Assembly (NCBI RefSeq): GCF_007049795.1
Contig: NZ_SCFY01000011.1
Coordinates: 1 to 64,000, forward strand
Direction of reading: 5' to 3'
DNA length: 64,000 nt
DNA from: Ectopseudomonas mendocina
Lineage (GTDB): Bacteria > Pseudomonadota > Gammaproteobacteria > Pseudomonadales > Pseudomonadaceae
Each line of letters begins with the position of its first letter. Position 1 is the first letter of the stretch. The position numbers and the translations under genes were made by a program. The notes under the pieces are model-generated. The model had not been told where the DNA came from. It did not search any database and worked only from the letters and a program-made list of their open reading frames with translations. Below are positions 15,533 through 23,822 of this stretch, in pieces.

Positions 15533-16543
15533 TTATTGAATACCTAGCAGAGCTTTGGCTCTGGCGGTGTCCTGCGCAGAATGCGCTTTGTTGGGTGGGG
15601 TTGAAGTAGCTACCTGAGTGTGGCTCGCCAGCACCTCGTTAATGGCCGCTAGCAAGTGCTCGGTATGTAGTAGTGGTTCGCCGCCGTCACGCTCAGCGGT
15701 AAGGAATGCCTTGGGCAGCGCGAGGCGCATACAGGTGCGAATTTCACGGCCTGAAAGCCCTTCGGAGCTTGTGCTGACGCTGTCGAGGAGAGTTTCTCGA
15801 TCGTCCTGCAGTGGAATGCCTGCAACCAGAAAGCGCTCCCAGAGGCGGCGGCGAGCGTTAAGGTCGGGCAAGCTGAACTCTATGTGGTAGCCGATGCGGC
15901 TGCGAAAGGCTTCGTCGTAGTTCTTCGCGAAGTTGGTGGCGAACACCACGATACCCTCGAAACGCTCTAGCTCAATCAACAAGGTGGATCGCATGGCATT
16001 GACTTCGTTATCCACCCCCTGCGTGACTGACGATAGACGTTTGCCCAACAGGGTGTCTGCCTCGTCGAAGAACAGCAGGGCGCCTGTTTCACGTGCATGC
16101 TCGAAGGCTGCCTGGATGTTCTTGGCGGTTTCACCCATGAACTTGCTTTCCAGTTCAGCGATACCTAGTGCCATGAAGGGCAAGCCAAGCTGCCCGGCCA
16201 GCGCCTCAGCGCATAGTGTTTTGCCCGTTCCGGGAGGACCATAGAAATTCAGAATGGCGGTCATGCCCATCGGGTCTACTGCTGAAAATCCCCAGTCACT
16301 ATAGATTTTGTTGTGGAATCTCAGGCGGGCCAGGCACTCATCCAGCTGCAGGCGGGTCTTCTGGGACAGGACAACATCCTGGGACAGATCGAAGCGGGCC
16401 TGAAGTGTTGATAAGGCCAGTGTCGGTGTTGCATCCGGCGTTGTTTTAGGCGTGCTCTTACGTGCCGGCCGGCTGGCAGAAGGTTGCGGGGAGCCTGCCG
16501 CCTGATGGTCTGGGGGCGAGCTGCGATCAGTAGGGGGTGTCAT
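15533..16543 (-). CDS. AAA ATPase (FtsH/katanin-like module)
   Basis: 336 residues. A proline/serine-rich, low-complexity N-terminus (1-45) precedes one classical AAA domain: Walker A YGPPGTGKT (about 101-109), Walker B LLFFDEAD (about 156-163), sensor-1 VFATNFAKNYDEAFRSRI with an arginine-finger pair, and a C-terminal helical lid. No protease domain is attached. AGGAGG precedes the start. Its place in one operon with ZorA/ZorB-like proteins suggests that it remodels or powers a partner, perhaps the 423-aa protein, whose start is 10 bases downstream of the AAA stop. Confidence 0.85.
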   Translation of the reverse strand: MTPPTDRSSPPDHQAAGSPQPSASRPARKSTPKTTPDATPTLALSTLQARFDLSQDVVLSQKTRLQLDECLARLRFHNKIYSDWGFSAVDPMGMTAILNFYGPPGTGKTLCAEALAGQLGLPFMALGIAELESKFMGETAKNIQAAFEHARETGALLFFDEADTLLGKRLSSVTQGVDNEVNAMRSTLLIELERFEGIVVFATNFAKNYDEAFRSRIGYHIEFSLPDLNARRRLWERFLVAGIPLQDDRETLLDSVSTSSEGLSGREIRTCMRLALPKAFLTAERDGGEPLLHTEHLLAAINEVLASHTQVATSTPPNKAHSAQDTARAKALLGIQ

Positions 16544-16647
16544 TCGGCCTCCTGAGTGTGACGAGGGGGTCCCGGGTGAGGCAATGCCCAGGTGGGCTAA
16601 CCTGATGGGCTTTCTGCCCGGTTATTTTAACTGCTGCTGTTTGCTGC

Positions 16648-17652
16648 TTAGTGTTCATAAAGGCTCTGTAGCTTGTCAGCCTTCTGGCGGATATCTCGTG
16701 CCCAGTTTTGCGGCTCCCGCACCCGGATGTTTTCACCCAGCCCAAACAACCACCACAGCGTCTCTTGATCTTCTGGCACCCAGGCTCGCAGGCGCTGCCA
16801 GTCACTATCTTGTAGTGGCTCCAAGCTCTGCTCGCTGCTCAGTGGAGTTTCGCCGATCAGCCAGGCGATTTGTGGGGATACATCGGCGACCAGCTCTACC
16901 TGTTCGATGGGGGCGGTAGCGTTGAGGTTTTGGCGGATGTAGCGTCCAATTTCGAAGTCGTCACGGGCGCTGGCCGGGGTGTCAATGCACTCTGCTTGGT
17001 GAATTCGGTGCAGGGCGAACTGGCGCAGGTCCTCGTAGCCGTTGACGCTGCCAATCAGGTAGCTGATGGCGTGGCGGGATACCAAGCCTGCAGGGTGAAT
17101 CAGAAATTTCTTCAGCTCACTCTTACTGCGACTTAGGTAGCTGATCTGTAGCTGTTTGCGCTCTAGCAGGGCAGTGGAGGCCTGTTCCCAGACACATGGG
17201 GCGATCTGTGCGGGTTGCAGGGACTTGCCGTTGGGAATCGCCCGGACTTTGTGGGCCCATTGCGCCAGACCGTTGTTCTCTAAGCTGTCGATGTAATCGC
17301 GTGCCATGCGGAACTGCGGGCCGAGCTGATCCAGCACGCTCTGTGGCAGTAGTGTCTTCAGGTGGCTTTCCGCGAGGTAAAGCGCCAGTGCGGTGGGAGT
17401 GTCCATGGCCGACAAATCGATAGGCGCATTTTCTGAAAGGCTCCAGCGAAATGATGGGCCGCTCTCGTCACGCTGTAGTGCAAATGGGATCGACAGGCGG
17501 TCGAGGTCGCGTTGAACTGTCCGCAGGCTTACTGAGAAACCATCATCCTTGAGTTTCTCTAGCAAGGTTGTGGTCGCAATGCGGCCCGGTGCTCGTGGGA
17601 TAAGGCGCAGCAGCGCGATAAGTCTCAGGAGCGTGTCCTTAGCCTCGGACAT
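16648..17652 (-). CDS. WYL-domain transcriptional regulator (WYL2)
   Basis: 334 residues. Helix-turn-helix at about 10-65 (SLRTVQRDLDRLSIPF), WYL domain at about 145-225 (LIHPAGLVSRHAISYLIGSVNGYEDLRQFALHRIHQA) and a WCX-like tail (LWWLFGLGENIRVREP). It is clearly related in layout to WYL1 and to the regulator at 37856-38866. It is the second gene after the operator at 17991, behind a zinc ribbon and 105 bases ahead of the AAA gene. It probably senses a nucleic-acid or nucleotide ligand and controls this operon. AGGGAAG precedes the ATG. Confidence 0.87.
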   Translation of the reverse strand: MSEAKDTLLRLIALLRLIPRAPGRIATTTLLEKLKDDGFSVSLRTVQRDLDRLSIPFALQRDESGPSFRWSLSENAPIDLSAMDTPTALALYLAESHLKTLLPQSVLDQLGPQFRMARDYIDSLENNGLAQWAHKVRAIPNGKSLQPAQIAPCVWEQASTALLERKQLQISYLSRSKSELKKFLIHPAGLVSRHAISYLIGSVNGYEDLRQFALHRIHQAECIDTPASARDDFEIGRYIRQNLNATAPIEQVELVADVSPQIAWLIGETPLSSEQSLEPLQDSDWQRLRAWVPEDQETLWWLFGLGENIRVREPQNWARDIRQKADKLQSLYEH

Positions 17653-17671
17653 CGTTACTTCCCTGTCGTAT

Positions 17672-17941
17672 CTAAATGGGGGCGCTTTGTTGGCGCCGCT
17701 TAAATGGCGAATCTAACCCTTTAAATGGCAATTTGCCATTCCGGCGATAACCAGCGTAGCCCGAGCGAGCGAAAGTAGCCGCTAGGGCCTCTAGGCGGGT
17801 CGCTCGACGTTCAAGAAGCTCTAACGAGCGGCACCAAGGGCAGTGATCGAAGCACTCTTTTGTGGTGCTACCCCCATCGTTGGGCACCACCGTCTGCTGC
17901 CATTCACAATGGCGGCAGCAGTGGGTCAGAGCTGTTCTCAT
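17672..17941 (-). CDS. Zinc-ribbon protein, 89 aa (copy 1)
   Basis: CCRHCEWQQ and HCPWCRS form a two-CxxC zinc ribbon (about residues 8-37), followed by a basic helix and a basic tail. It is a paralogue of the protein at 11519-11731 but has a longer C-terminus. It is the first gene of the leftward ZorAB-like transcript and starts 49 bases after its operator. A regulatory or nucleic-acid-binding role is inferred. Confidence 0.68.
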   Translation of the reverse strand: MRTALTHCCRHCEWQQTVVPNDGGSTTKECFDHCPWCRSLELLERRATRLEALAATFARSGYAGYRRNGKLPFKGLDSPFKRRQQSAPI

Positions 17942-17990
17942 ACGCCGAGTCTCCTTTGCGAGGCGCTTGCAGAGGACATTACCCGGTCAT

Positions 17991-18009
17991 GGCGACAGAA
18001 CCTGTCGCG
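17991..18009. promoter_or_regulatory. Operator before the zinc ribbon/WYL2/AAA/ZorAB-like operon
   Basis: GGCGACA GAACC TGTCGCG: six-base complementary core arms around a 5-base spacer. It precedes the ATG at 17941 by 49 bases and is the head of the 6-kb leftward operon. The rest of 17942-18257 holds no gene that I can support. It contains AT-rich promoter-like DNA for the rightward recombinase gene and two variant half-sites (TGCGATA at 18185, TGCGAGA at 18221). Confidence 0.7.
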
Positions 18010-18257
18010 TTGAAACACTGAGGTCTGCGACGGATCAAGCTCGTGTCGCTTCTGTTGCGTCACAGCCGCTCTATGCCATGTTGAGCTTCATCTTCAATCA
18101 ACGAACCTATGTCCGCTGAGGACAAGGCTGCCTGCCTTGACGTTCATCCAATCTTTGTTATGTAAAAATAATTGATTTGTCTATTGCGATAGCTTTTGCT
18201 CATTAAGCATGCTGGTTATGTGCGAGATCGTTCGTACATATAAAAAGAAGAATCAGC

Positions 18258-19136
18258 ATGAACACCGATACTCAGACCGCTTACCGCTCACTAGCTACCC
18301 ACTTCTATACGACACGCTTTCCAGAAATCCCTGTCTCGGCGCTGGATGAGTTGGATGAGTTCCGCATCATCGGCGCGCTGCTGCGTGCCGCTCCCGAGTA
18401 CCGGCCTGACTACTTCAGGCGGTTGCGTAATGCATTGGCCATGGACCAGAAGCACAGAGGGCATTTCTGGATTGCGCAGGAGATCAATCGAACGCTCAAC
18501 CCGGTTACCGTTTTGGGCTTGCCTCGCAAGCGCAAGCAGGCGCGGCGGCAGAGAATTTCTGATGACGATTTCGCCAAATGGGTGATGGCGCTTTTGGCTA
18601 AGGGCCAGAGGGTGGAAGCCGGTGCGTTGATGCTAATCAGCATGACGGGAGCGCGCCCTTGCGAGCTGAATGACATCAGTATTGAGGGCACGAGGATCAG
18701 CATTCTCGGCGCCAAACATAGCCACGGTGGGCTGCGTGGCGCTGACCGAATGCTGGATGCTGACGAGGATTTCTGCCAACTCGTCTGTAATGCGGTGGAG
18801 GCGTTTCGTTCTGATGCCAGGAGCCTGGACTCTATTCGAATGGTGATTCATGAGACCGCTAAGGAGGTTTTCACTCGCGGGAAGCTGCCTAGCATGTACA
18901 CGCTGCGCCATCAGTTCGGTGCAAATTTGAAGGCGTCAGGGATGTCCAGAGTTCAGATGGCTTATGTCATGGGCCACCAAGCAACAGACTCTATCGGGCG
19001 CTATGGTGACAAACGCTTCGGGCGTGCCGAGGCAGTGAAGGTCAGGCCAGCAGCGGATGCGAATCTGACGCTAGTTCGGAGAACGCATGCCTCTTACCGT
19101 CCAGGCTATTCAAAGGCAGTTAGGGCGGAGCAGTAA
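18258..19136 (+). CDS. Orphan tyrosine-recombinase-like protein
   Basis: 292 residues. Box I arginine in SMTGARPCELND (about 130), box II MYTLRHQFGANL (about 215) and a C-terminal GHQATDSIGRYG with a plausible nucleophilic tyrosine. In box II the usual histidine of HxxR is replaced by tyrosine, so the catalytic set is non-canonical. AAGAAG precedes the ATG. It lies in the middle of the island rather than at an end, so it may mark an older, internal integration event or do a regulatory inversion or resolution job. Which, the sequence does not show. Confidence 0.75.
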   Translation: MNTDTQTAYRSLATHFYTTRFPEIPVSALDELDEFRIIGALLRAAPEYRPDYFRRLRNALAMDQKHRGHFWIAQEINRTLNPVTVLGLPRKRKQARRQRISDDDFAKWVMALLAKGQRVEAGALMLISMTGARPCELNDISIEGTRISILGAKHSHGGLRGADRMLDADEDFCQLVCNAVEAFRSDARSLDSIRMVIHETAKEVFTRGKLPSMYTLRHQFGANLKASGMSRVQMAYVMGHQATDSIGRYGDKRFGRAEAVKVRPAADANLTLVRRTHASYRPGYSKAVRAEQ

Positions 19137-19205
19137 GTCGACGTTAGCTAGCAGGTCAGTGGCTGTTCAGTACCTGAGGCGAAGGGCCTCAGGTTGCCCC
19201 TGTAG

Positions 19206-19865
19206 TTAGCGCATCAGACTGGCAAATGTCTCGCCGAGGAACATGACTCTGGCGGGCTCGTTAGGCATTACGGCAGTACCGAGCACCAGGGTTTCAAGGT
19301 GTGGGTTCGTTTCCTCAACCGTCTCGGCTAATTCTGAAAGCGCCTGGATGTCCGGCTGTTCATTGTCGATGAATAGTAGATAAAGCGTTCGGAAGTCCTG
19401 GCAGGGCAGTTGTAGCTGATGCATAGGGTTTGAGTAGTCAAACACTGAGAGAGCAAACAGCAACTGTCGGTCCTGACTGTAGCTCAGGAACTGACGGAAG
19501 TCGGAATGGTTGCGACCCGGCCAGTCACACCCTACAGCGGCGTAGCGGACGTACTGAATGACCTGCTCAGCCCAAGTCTTGAATTTGATGGCGGCGATTC
19601 GCTTTTGCGCAACGATCTGGAAACCTCGCTGGCCAAGATCCCTGGCGCAAGGTACCGGGTCGACAAAGAACACGTACCTGGCACCGTCTTCGTCGGCCAG
19701 GTAGTTCAGCGGTGCGTTGATCGCAAAGGAAATGTCGCTCGGGCCGAGTAGGGTGCGCTGTTTTTCCCAGTTGAGTTGGGTGTGTATGGACTCATGCCCC
19801 GAGTTGAAATCCATAACCCGCATACGGATTGGGGAAGGTGGAATCAGTGTGCTCAAGTCATCCAT
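19206..19865 (-). CDS. Hypothetical protein, 219 aa
   Basis: Not recognised. A mixed alpha/beta cytosolic protein without membrane segments. Residues 50-75 (FAINAPLNYLADEDGARYVFFVDPVP) and 150-175 (FRTLYLLFIDNEQPD) look like buried beta strands. It starts two bases after the stop of the 131-aa gene, with AGGAGG thirteen bases upstream, so the two form a tight operon under the operator at 20306. Confidence 0.65.
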   Translation of the reverse strand: MDDLSTLIPPSPIRMRVMDFNSGHESIHTQLNWEKQRTLLGPSDISFAINAPLNYLADEDGARYVFFVDPVPCARDLGQRGFQIVAQKRIAAIKFKTWAEQVIQYVRYAAVGCDWPGRNHSDFRQFLSYSQDRQLLFALSVFDYSNPMHQLQLPCQDFRTLYLLFIDNEQPDIQALSELAETVEETNPHLETLVLGTAVMPNEPARVMFLGETFASLMR

Positions 19866-19867
19866 AT

Positions 19868-20263
19868 TCAGTTACCGGCCTCCTGGCCTTTTAGACGGAG
19901 GATCCGGCGTGCCTGAGCCTGTCCCACGAGCCATGAAATCAGTTCGGCGTAGTTGATTTCACCAACATCCACGATGGCTTGTCGGGAGGCCTCCAGGCTG
20001 GCGACCATGGTTCCCAGTGCCTGGTCGTCGAGCATGCGTGACATGCCGGAACGGGATAGCTGTGTGATCGGTTCCAGCAAGGCATCGAATGCATCCTGCA
20101 AGATCAGTAGCCGTGATAGGTCATTGAACTGGGACTGGATCTTGGCCGGGGGCTCAGCGCTTCCCAAGAAGCCAGCAAGATTGATGATTCTCCGCCCCAA
20201 GCGTTTGCTTCCTGCAGACTCCTGCAGAAGGGCTTCGAGGTTCTCTTTAATCAAACGGTCCAT
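19868..20263 (-). CDS. Hypothetical protein, 131 aa
   Basis: Not recognised. All-helical by appearance, with an acidic N-terminus and a basic end (RRILRLKGQ). The ATG at 20263 is selected because AGGAG lies upstream and because it stands 42 bases after the operator, like the other regulated genes. It is the first gene of a two-gene operon with the 219-aa protein. Confidence 0.65.
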   Translation of the reverse strand: MDRLIKENLEALLQESAGSKRLGRRIINLAGFLGSAEPPAKIQSQFNDLSRLLILQDAFDALLEPITQLSRSGMSRMLDDQALGTMVASLEASRQAIVDVGEINYAELISWLVGQAQARRILRLKGQEAGN

Positions 20264-20305
20264 GGTGCTGCTCCTGACTAGCCTGTCGAGAGCATGTGGC
20301 ACGCG

Positions 20306-20324
20306 CGCGACAAAACGTGTCGTG
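20306..20324. promoter_or_regulatory. Operator E, before the 131/219-aa operon
   Basis: CGCGACA AAACG TGTCGTG. The arms fit the island consensus (five-base perfect core) with a 5-base spacer. It ends 42 bases before the ATG at 20263. An extra GCGACA half-site lies at 20335 on the side of the divergent 33-aa gene. Confidence 0.65.
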
Positions 20325-20431
20325 CGGTGCAAGGCGACATGTGCTGTTTCTTTACGTGCGAAAAGTAGACAGGTCGCTTCGCATCTAGGAGCGCGTTAGC
20401 TTGAGCCTCACCGCATACGGAGGACTACCCC

Positions 20432-20533
20432 ATGATTTTGCCGCTAACGCTGAGTGATCTGTTGCCGCTGGTGCTGGTATTGCCGGTATTGTTGGGGCTG
20501 GCCCGTGTCGCCTATGGCGGACGCTCTGATTGA
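20432..20533 (+). CDS. 33-aa hydrophobic membrane peptide
   Basis: Almost the whole peptide is one membrane helix (LSDLLPLVLVLPVLLGLARVAY), ending in GGRSD. CGGAGG lies eight bases before the ATG, a strong ribosome site for such a short frame. It is divergent from the operator E operon. Size and composition resemble small membrane regulators or type I toxin peptides, but no family is recognised. Confidence 0.5.
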   Translation: MILPLTLSDLLPLVLVLPVLLGLARVAYGGRSD

Positions 20534-20669
20534 AGGCGAAGAACAGTGTTGCATCGCTGACTTGCATGGTCACAGATGCTGGGCTGCTCAGTCCTTCGGG
20601 TTGCCTGCTTTCGCTGGTGTGGATTGCCGCTAACTTGATCAGGCAACTGCCAAGCCGCCGCAGCTACCC

Positions 20670-21218
20670 TCACCCCCAGAAGTTATTGCAAATCCGCTGC
20701 ACCGCAGCATTGGCTGCCCGCCGGTCAAACAGCTCGGGATCGAAGCTGCTGCCGCTTGGCTGTTGGGTTGAGGCCAACAAGTCCAAATAACCCGGTACAC
20801 CGCCTGCATCCTCTGGCGGGCAGGCACGGGCTCCATCGAGCACCTCGCACCAGGTGCCGGTGAAGTCACAGGGCTCGATGCTCTCCACTGCAATCACATG
20901 CTGCCAGCTATCGCCGAAGTCGTAGAGATAGCGCAGCCGGTCCGCCTCTTTGAATACTCGGCGCAGTTTGGTTTTGCGGTCATCCAGCACGTCGTCGTAC
21001 TGGTACATCAGTTCGGCATCCAGCGGCATATAGCTGTTCACGCCATTGCTGAACTCATGCAAGTGGCAGCTGTGCCAGCCGAAGGCCGCCTGAATGAAGT
21101 GGTGCAGTTTGCGTAGGGTGCAGTCGCCGCTCACCTTTATGCGCCGCCAGATCGGCGGATCGAGCTGCAATGGCTCTAGCTGGATATGTAGGGTGTAGAG
21201 CAGGGGGTGGGTGGCCAT
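20670..21218 (-). CDS. pRiA4b ORF-3-like protein
   Basis: 182 residues covering the whole family: PPIWRRIKVSGDCTLRKLHHFIQAAFGW near the N-terminus, HLHEF, then YLYDFGDSWQHVIAVE, and RACPPEDAGGVPGYLDLL near the end. These are the conserved blocks of the plasmid pRiA4b ORF-3 family, common on mobile DNA and of unknown biochemical role. It is transcribed with or just after the WYL regulator 14 bases upstream. Confidence 0.85.
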   Translation of the reverse strand: MATHPLLYTLHIQLEPLQLDPPIWRRIKVSGDCTLRKLHHFIQAAFGWHSCHLHEFSNGVNSYMPLDAELMYQYDDVLDDRKTKLRRVFKEADRLRYLYDFGDSWQHVIAVESIEPCDFTGTWCEVLDGARACPPEDAGGVPGYLDLLASTQQPSGSSFDPELFDRRAANAAVQRICNNFWG

Positions 21219-21232
21219 ACGGGCTCCATCTG

Positions 21233-22108
21233 TCAGTGATAAAGCCAGGGCTTCAGTTCATCGAGGTTGGCTACAACAATCTGCTGAGCCTCCGCCTTGG
21301 CATGCACCTTGGTCGGGTCGATCTGGTAGCGCTGCAAAACGTACTGCACCAGCGCGCCACGGGTCGCGATCAGTAGCTGGCCGTTCTGCATGCCATAGTC
21401 TGCTTCGATAATGGCTCGCTGCTCGGGTTTCAGGCGCGAATCGGGTTCGATGACTACCGCGAGCTCGGTATTCCACCCGCTATCCAGGTCCCGGTTGTGC
21501 TCGGACTGGTCATCCATAAGCCCTGGTTCACCCCGAAACCGGCTGAGCACGAAGTCCCGGTAATCTCTGTTCTTCTCGCAGTAAGCGCGCACATGCCAAC
21601 GCATGCCGGTGTAAATGAGGGTATGTGGGGCAATCAACCTGGTCTCAACGTCCGGGGTGCTGAAAGACACATACTCGCACTCCAGTCGCAGCCCCTCTCG
21701 GCAGGCTTTGAGCAGAGGGCGCAGCACCTCCGGGCGTACTGAGCGATCCGGTACACCCAGTACTTCGGTGTGGGCATAGGCTAGGGCCAGGCCGTCGATA
21801 TGAGGTGCCCGCTCGTAGTTTTGATTGAGCAGATGCAGGTAGGCGCTGGCGCTGTCGTCAATGAACAGTGGCTTGAAGTGGCGGCTCGGTACATACCCCT
21901 TCAAATGCTTGTCGTATTCCAGGTTCTTCGGCGCGTAGTCGGTGATGTATGAATTGATGTCCTTCGACGCCTGCTGCCGGCTGATGCCAAAGCTCTGCAT
22001 CAGATGGCCTGTGGTCAAACGGCCCTCCCACCAGACAATGGTTTCGATCAGGCGGTAGCGCAGAGCCAGATCCCAGCGCACTGCCTCAATTGCTTGCTTG
22101 CGTTTCAT
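21233..22108 (-). CDS. BrxR/CapW-like WYL regulator (WYL4)
   Basis: 291 residues: winged helix at about 10-60 (RYRLIETIVWWEGRLTTGHLMQSFGISRQQASKDINSYI), WYL domain at about 125-205 (APHTLIYTGMRWHVRAYCEKNRDYRDFVLSRF) and a WCX tail. This layout and length match the BrxR/CapW regulators of BREX and CBASS loci better than the three longer WYL proteins of this island. A different palindrome, TTTAC...GTAAA (22132-22149), lies 24 bases before its start, so it probably represses itself and perhaps rmuC. Its defence partner is not obvious here; the type I/McrBC block 3 kb away is the nearest candidate. Confidence 0.85.
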   Translation of the reverse strand: MKRKQAIEAVRWDLALRYRLIETIVWWEGRLTTGHLMQSFGISRQQASKDINSYITDYAPKNLEYDKHLKGYVPSRHFKPLFIDDSASAYLHLLNQNYERAPHIDGLALAYAHTEVLGVPDRSVRPEVLRPLLKACREGLRLECEYVSFSTPDVETRLIAPHTLIYTGMRWHVRAYCEKNRDYRDFVLSRFRGEPGLMDDQSEHNRDLDSGWNTELAVVIEPDSRLKPEQRAIIEADYGMQNGQLLIATRGALVQYVLQRYQIDPTKVHAKAEAQQIVVANLDELKPWLYH

Positions 22109-22131
22109 AGCTTCTCCATCTGCTCGAAAAC

Positions 22132-22149
22132 TTTACCTGTACACGTAAA
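22132..22149. promoter_or_regulatory. Palindromic operator of the BrxR/CapW-like regulator
   Basis: TTTACCTGTACACGTAAA: outer arms TTTAC/GTAAA and a central TGTACA are symmetric. It sits between the WYL4 start and the rightward rmuC gene and differs completely from the TGCGACA-type operators, which supports a separate regulatory circuit. Confidence 0.6.
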
Positions 22150-22235
22150 CACCGTGGATGCGTCGCCTGAAGCTACATATTCTGATGGCGTCATTCAAGT
22201 TGGCGCTGTAGCCGCCACGGAAAAGGAGAAGCACA

Positions 22236-23822
22236 GTGAACGGTATCGGAATGTCCTGGGCAGTAATGGGCATCGCTCTGCTGGCTGTCTGCATGATGGC
22301 CTTGGCAATGTTTTGGCAGATCATGCGTCGCCGAGAGGCCGTGAGCTCCCTGCAGCATTACCAGCTCCAGCTGGAGCAGTTGCAGCAGCAGAGTCAGCAG
22401 CAAGAAGCCGACCTGCGCGAGCAAACGGCCGCTGCGCGAGCGGAAAAGGCCCATGCTGAACAGCTGCAGCGTCAGCTCGACTTCGCACAAGAGGAACTCG
22501 CTGCTCTGCGCGATGAGCAGAGGCAGCAGCTTGCTCGCTTTGCGGAGGCACAAAGCCAGGCCAGCGCATCGCGTGCTCAGCACGGCCAGCTGCTGCAGCA
22601 GCACGCCGAGCTCAAACAGTCCCATGAGCGCCTGCAAAACAGCCACGAGGTGATGCAGGACAAATTCGCCAACCTGTCCAAAGAGCACGCCACCCTCAGC
22701 AGCAGCCTGGAGCAGAAGCAGCAGCACTTTGCCGAGCAACAGCAGCTGCTCAAGGAGAGCCGTGACCAGCTCAAGCTGGAGTTCGAGCAGCTCGCCGGGC
22801 AGATCTTCGAGGCCAAGGGCCAGGCCTTCTCGCAGCACAGCCAGCAGTCGCTGGATGCGCTGCTCAAGCCCTTCCGCGAGCAGATCGACGGCTTCCGTGC
22901 CAAGGTCGAAGACATCCACCACAAGGATGTCCAGCAGCAGGCCGCGCTGACCCAGGAGCTGCTGCACCTCAAGGCGCTCAACCAGCAGATCACCCAGGAG
23001 GCGCACGACCTGGCCACCGCACTCAAGGGCCAGAAGAAGGCTCAGGGCAACTGGGGCGAGCTGGTGCTGGAAAACGTCCTGGAGCGCTCCGGGCTGGTCA
23101 ACGGGCGCGACTTCAAGCGCGAGGTCAGCATCAATGGCGAGGAGAATCGTCAGCGTCCGGACGTGATCGTCTACCTGCCGCAGGCCAAGCACCTGATCAT
23201 CGATGCCAAGGTCTCGCTCAATGCCTACACCCGCTATATCAATGCCGAGGATGATGCCGAGCGGCGCCTGGCTCTCAACGAGCACGTCACGGCCATCGGC
23301 CAGCGCATCAAGGAGCTTTCCGACCGCCACTACTTCGACCTGCCAGGGCTGAATGCGCCGGAGATGGTGTTCATGTTTGTGCCCATCGAGTCGGCCTTCG
23401 TCGAGGCGCTTAAGGCGGACGAGACTCTGTTCCAGAAAGCCATCGAGCAGAACGTGCTGGTCGCTACCCCGACCACCTTGCTCACCAGCCTCAACATCGT
23501 GCGCCAGCTCTGGCGTTTCGAGGACCAGAACAAGCACACCGCCGAACTGGCCGAGCGCGCTGGCAAGGTGTACGACAAACTGCGCACCTTCCTCGGCAGC
23601 ATGGACGCCATCGGCAACAGCCTGGACAAAGCCCAGGACGCCTATCGCAAGGCACGTGATCAGCTGGTGAGCGGCAAGGCCAACCTGGTCAAGCAGGTCA
23701 GCGACTTCCGTCAACTGGGCGTGGCCGTCAAAGGTGAGCTGGACGAAACCTGGGTAGACCGTGCCGAGCTTGAGCTGGGCCTGGTCGAACAGGAAGCCTT
23801 CGAGGCGCAGGAGGAAGCATGA
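22236..23822 (+). CDS. rmuC: DNA recombination protein RmuC
   Basis: 528 residues. An N-terminal membrane helix (about 5-28) is followed by a long coiled coil (about 35-190) and the conserved RmuC core (about 260-480), including QRPDVIVYLPQAKHL, IDAKVSLNAY, MVFMFVPIESAF and ATPTTLLTSLNIVRQLWRFE. The core is a PD-(D/E)XK-related fold thought to limit DNA rearrangements. GTG start with AAGGAG upstream. The stop overlaps the next start (ATGA), coupling it to a secreted repeat protein. Confidence 0.93.
   Translation: MNGIGMSWAVMGIALLAVCMMALAMFWQIMRRREAVSSLQHYQLQLEQLQQQSQQQEADLREQTAAARAEKAHAEQLQRQLDFAQEELAALRDEQRQQLARFAEAQSQASASRAQHGQLLQQHAELKQSHERLQNSHEVMQDKFANLSKEHATLSSSLEQKQQHFAEQQQLLKESRDQLKLEFEQLAGQIFEAKGQAFSQHSQQSLDALLKPFREQIDGFRAKVEDIHHKDVQQQAALTQELLHLKALNQQITQEAHDLATALKGQKKAQGNWGELVLENVLERSGLVNGRDFKREVSINGEENRQRPDVIVYLPQAKHLIIDAKVSLNAYTRYINAEDDAERRLALNEHVTAIGQRIKELSDRHYFDLPGLNAPEMVFMFVPIESAFVEALKADETLFQKAIEQNVLVATPTTLLTSLNIVRQLWRFEDQNKHTAELAERAGKVYDKLRTFLGSMDAIGNSLDKAQDAYRKARDQLVSGKANLVKQVSDFRQLGVAVKGELDETWVDRAELELGLVEQEAFEAQEEA

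Noticed and set aside
11519..17941. Standard Zorya type I or II
   Set aside because: No ZorC/ZorD helicase pair or HNH-type ZorE is encoded beside the motor genes; the AddA-like helicase is on the other strand in a separate operon.
22191..23714. 507-codon open frame on the - strand
   Set aside because: Mirror frame of rmuC; leucine-rich low-complexity product without a ribosome site.
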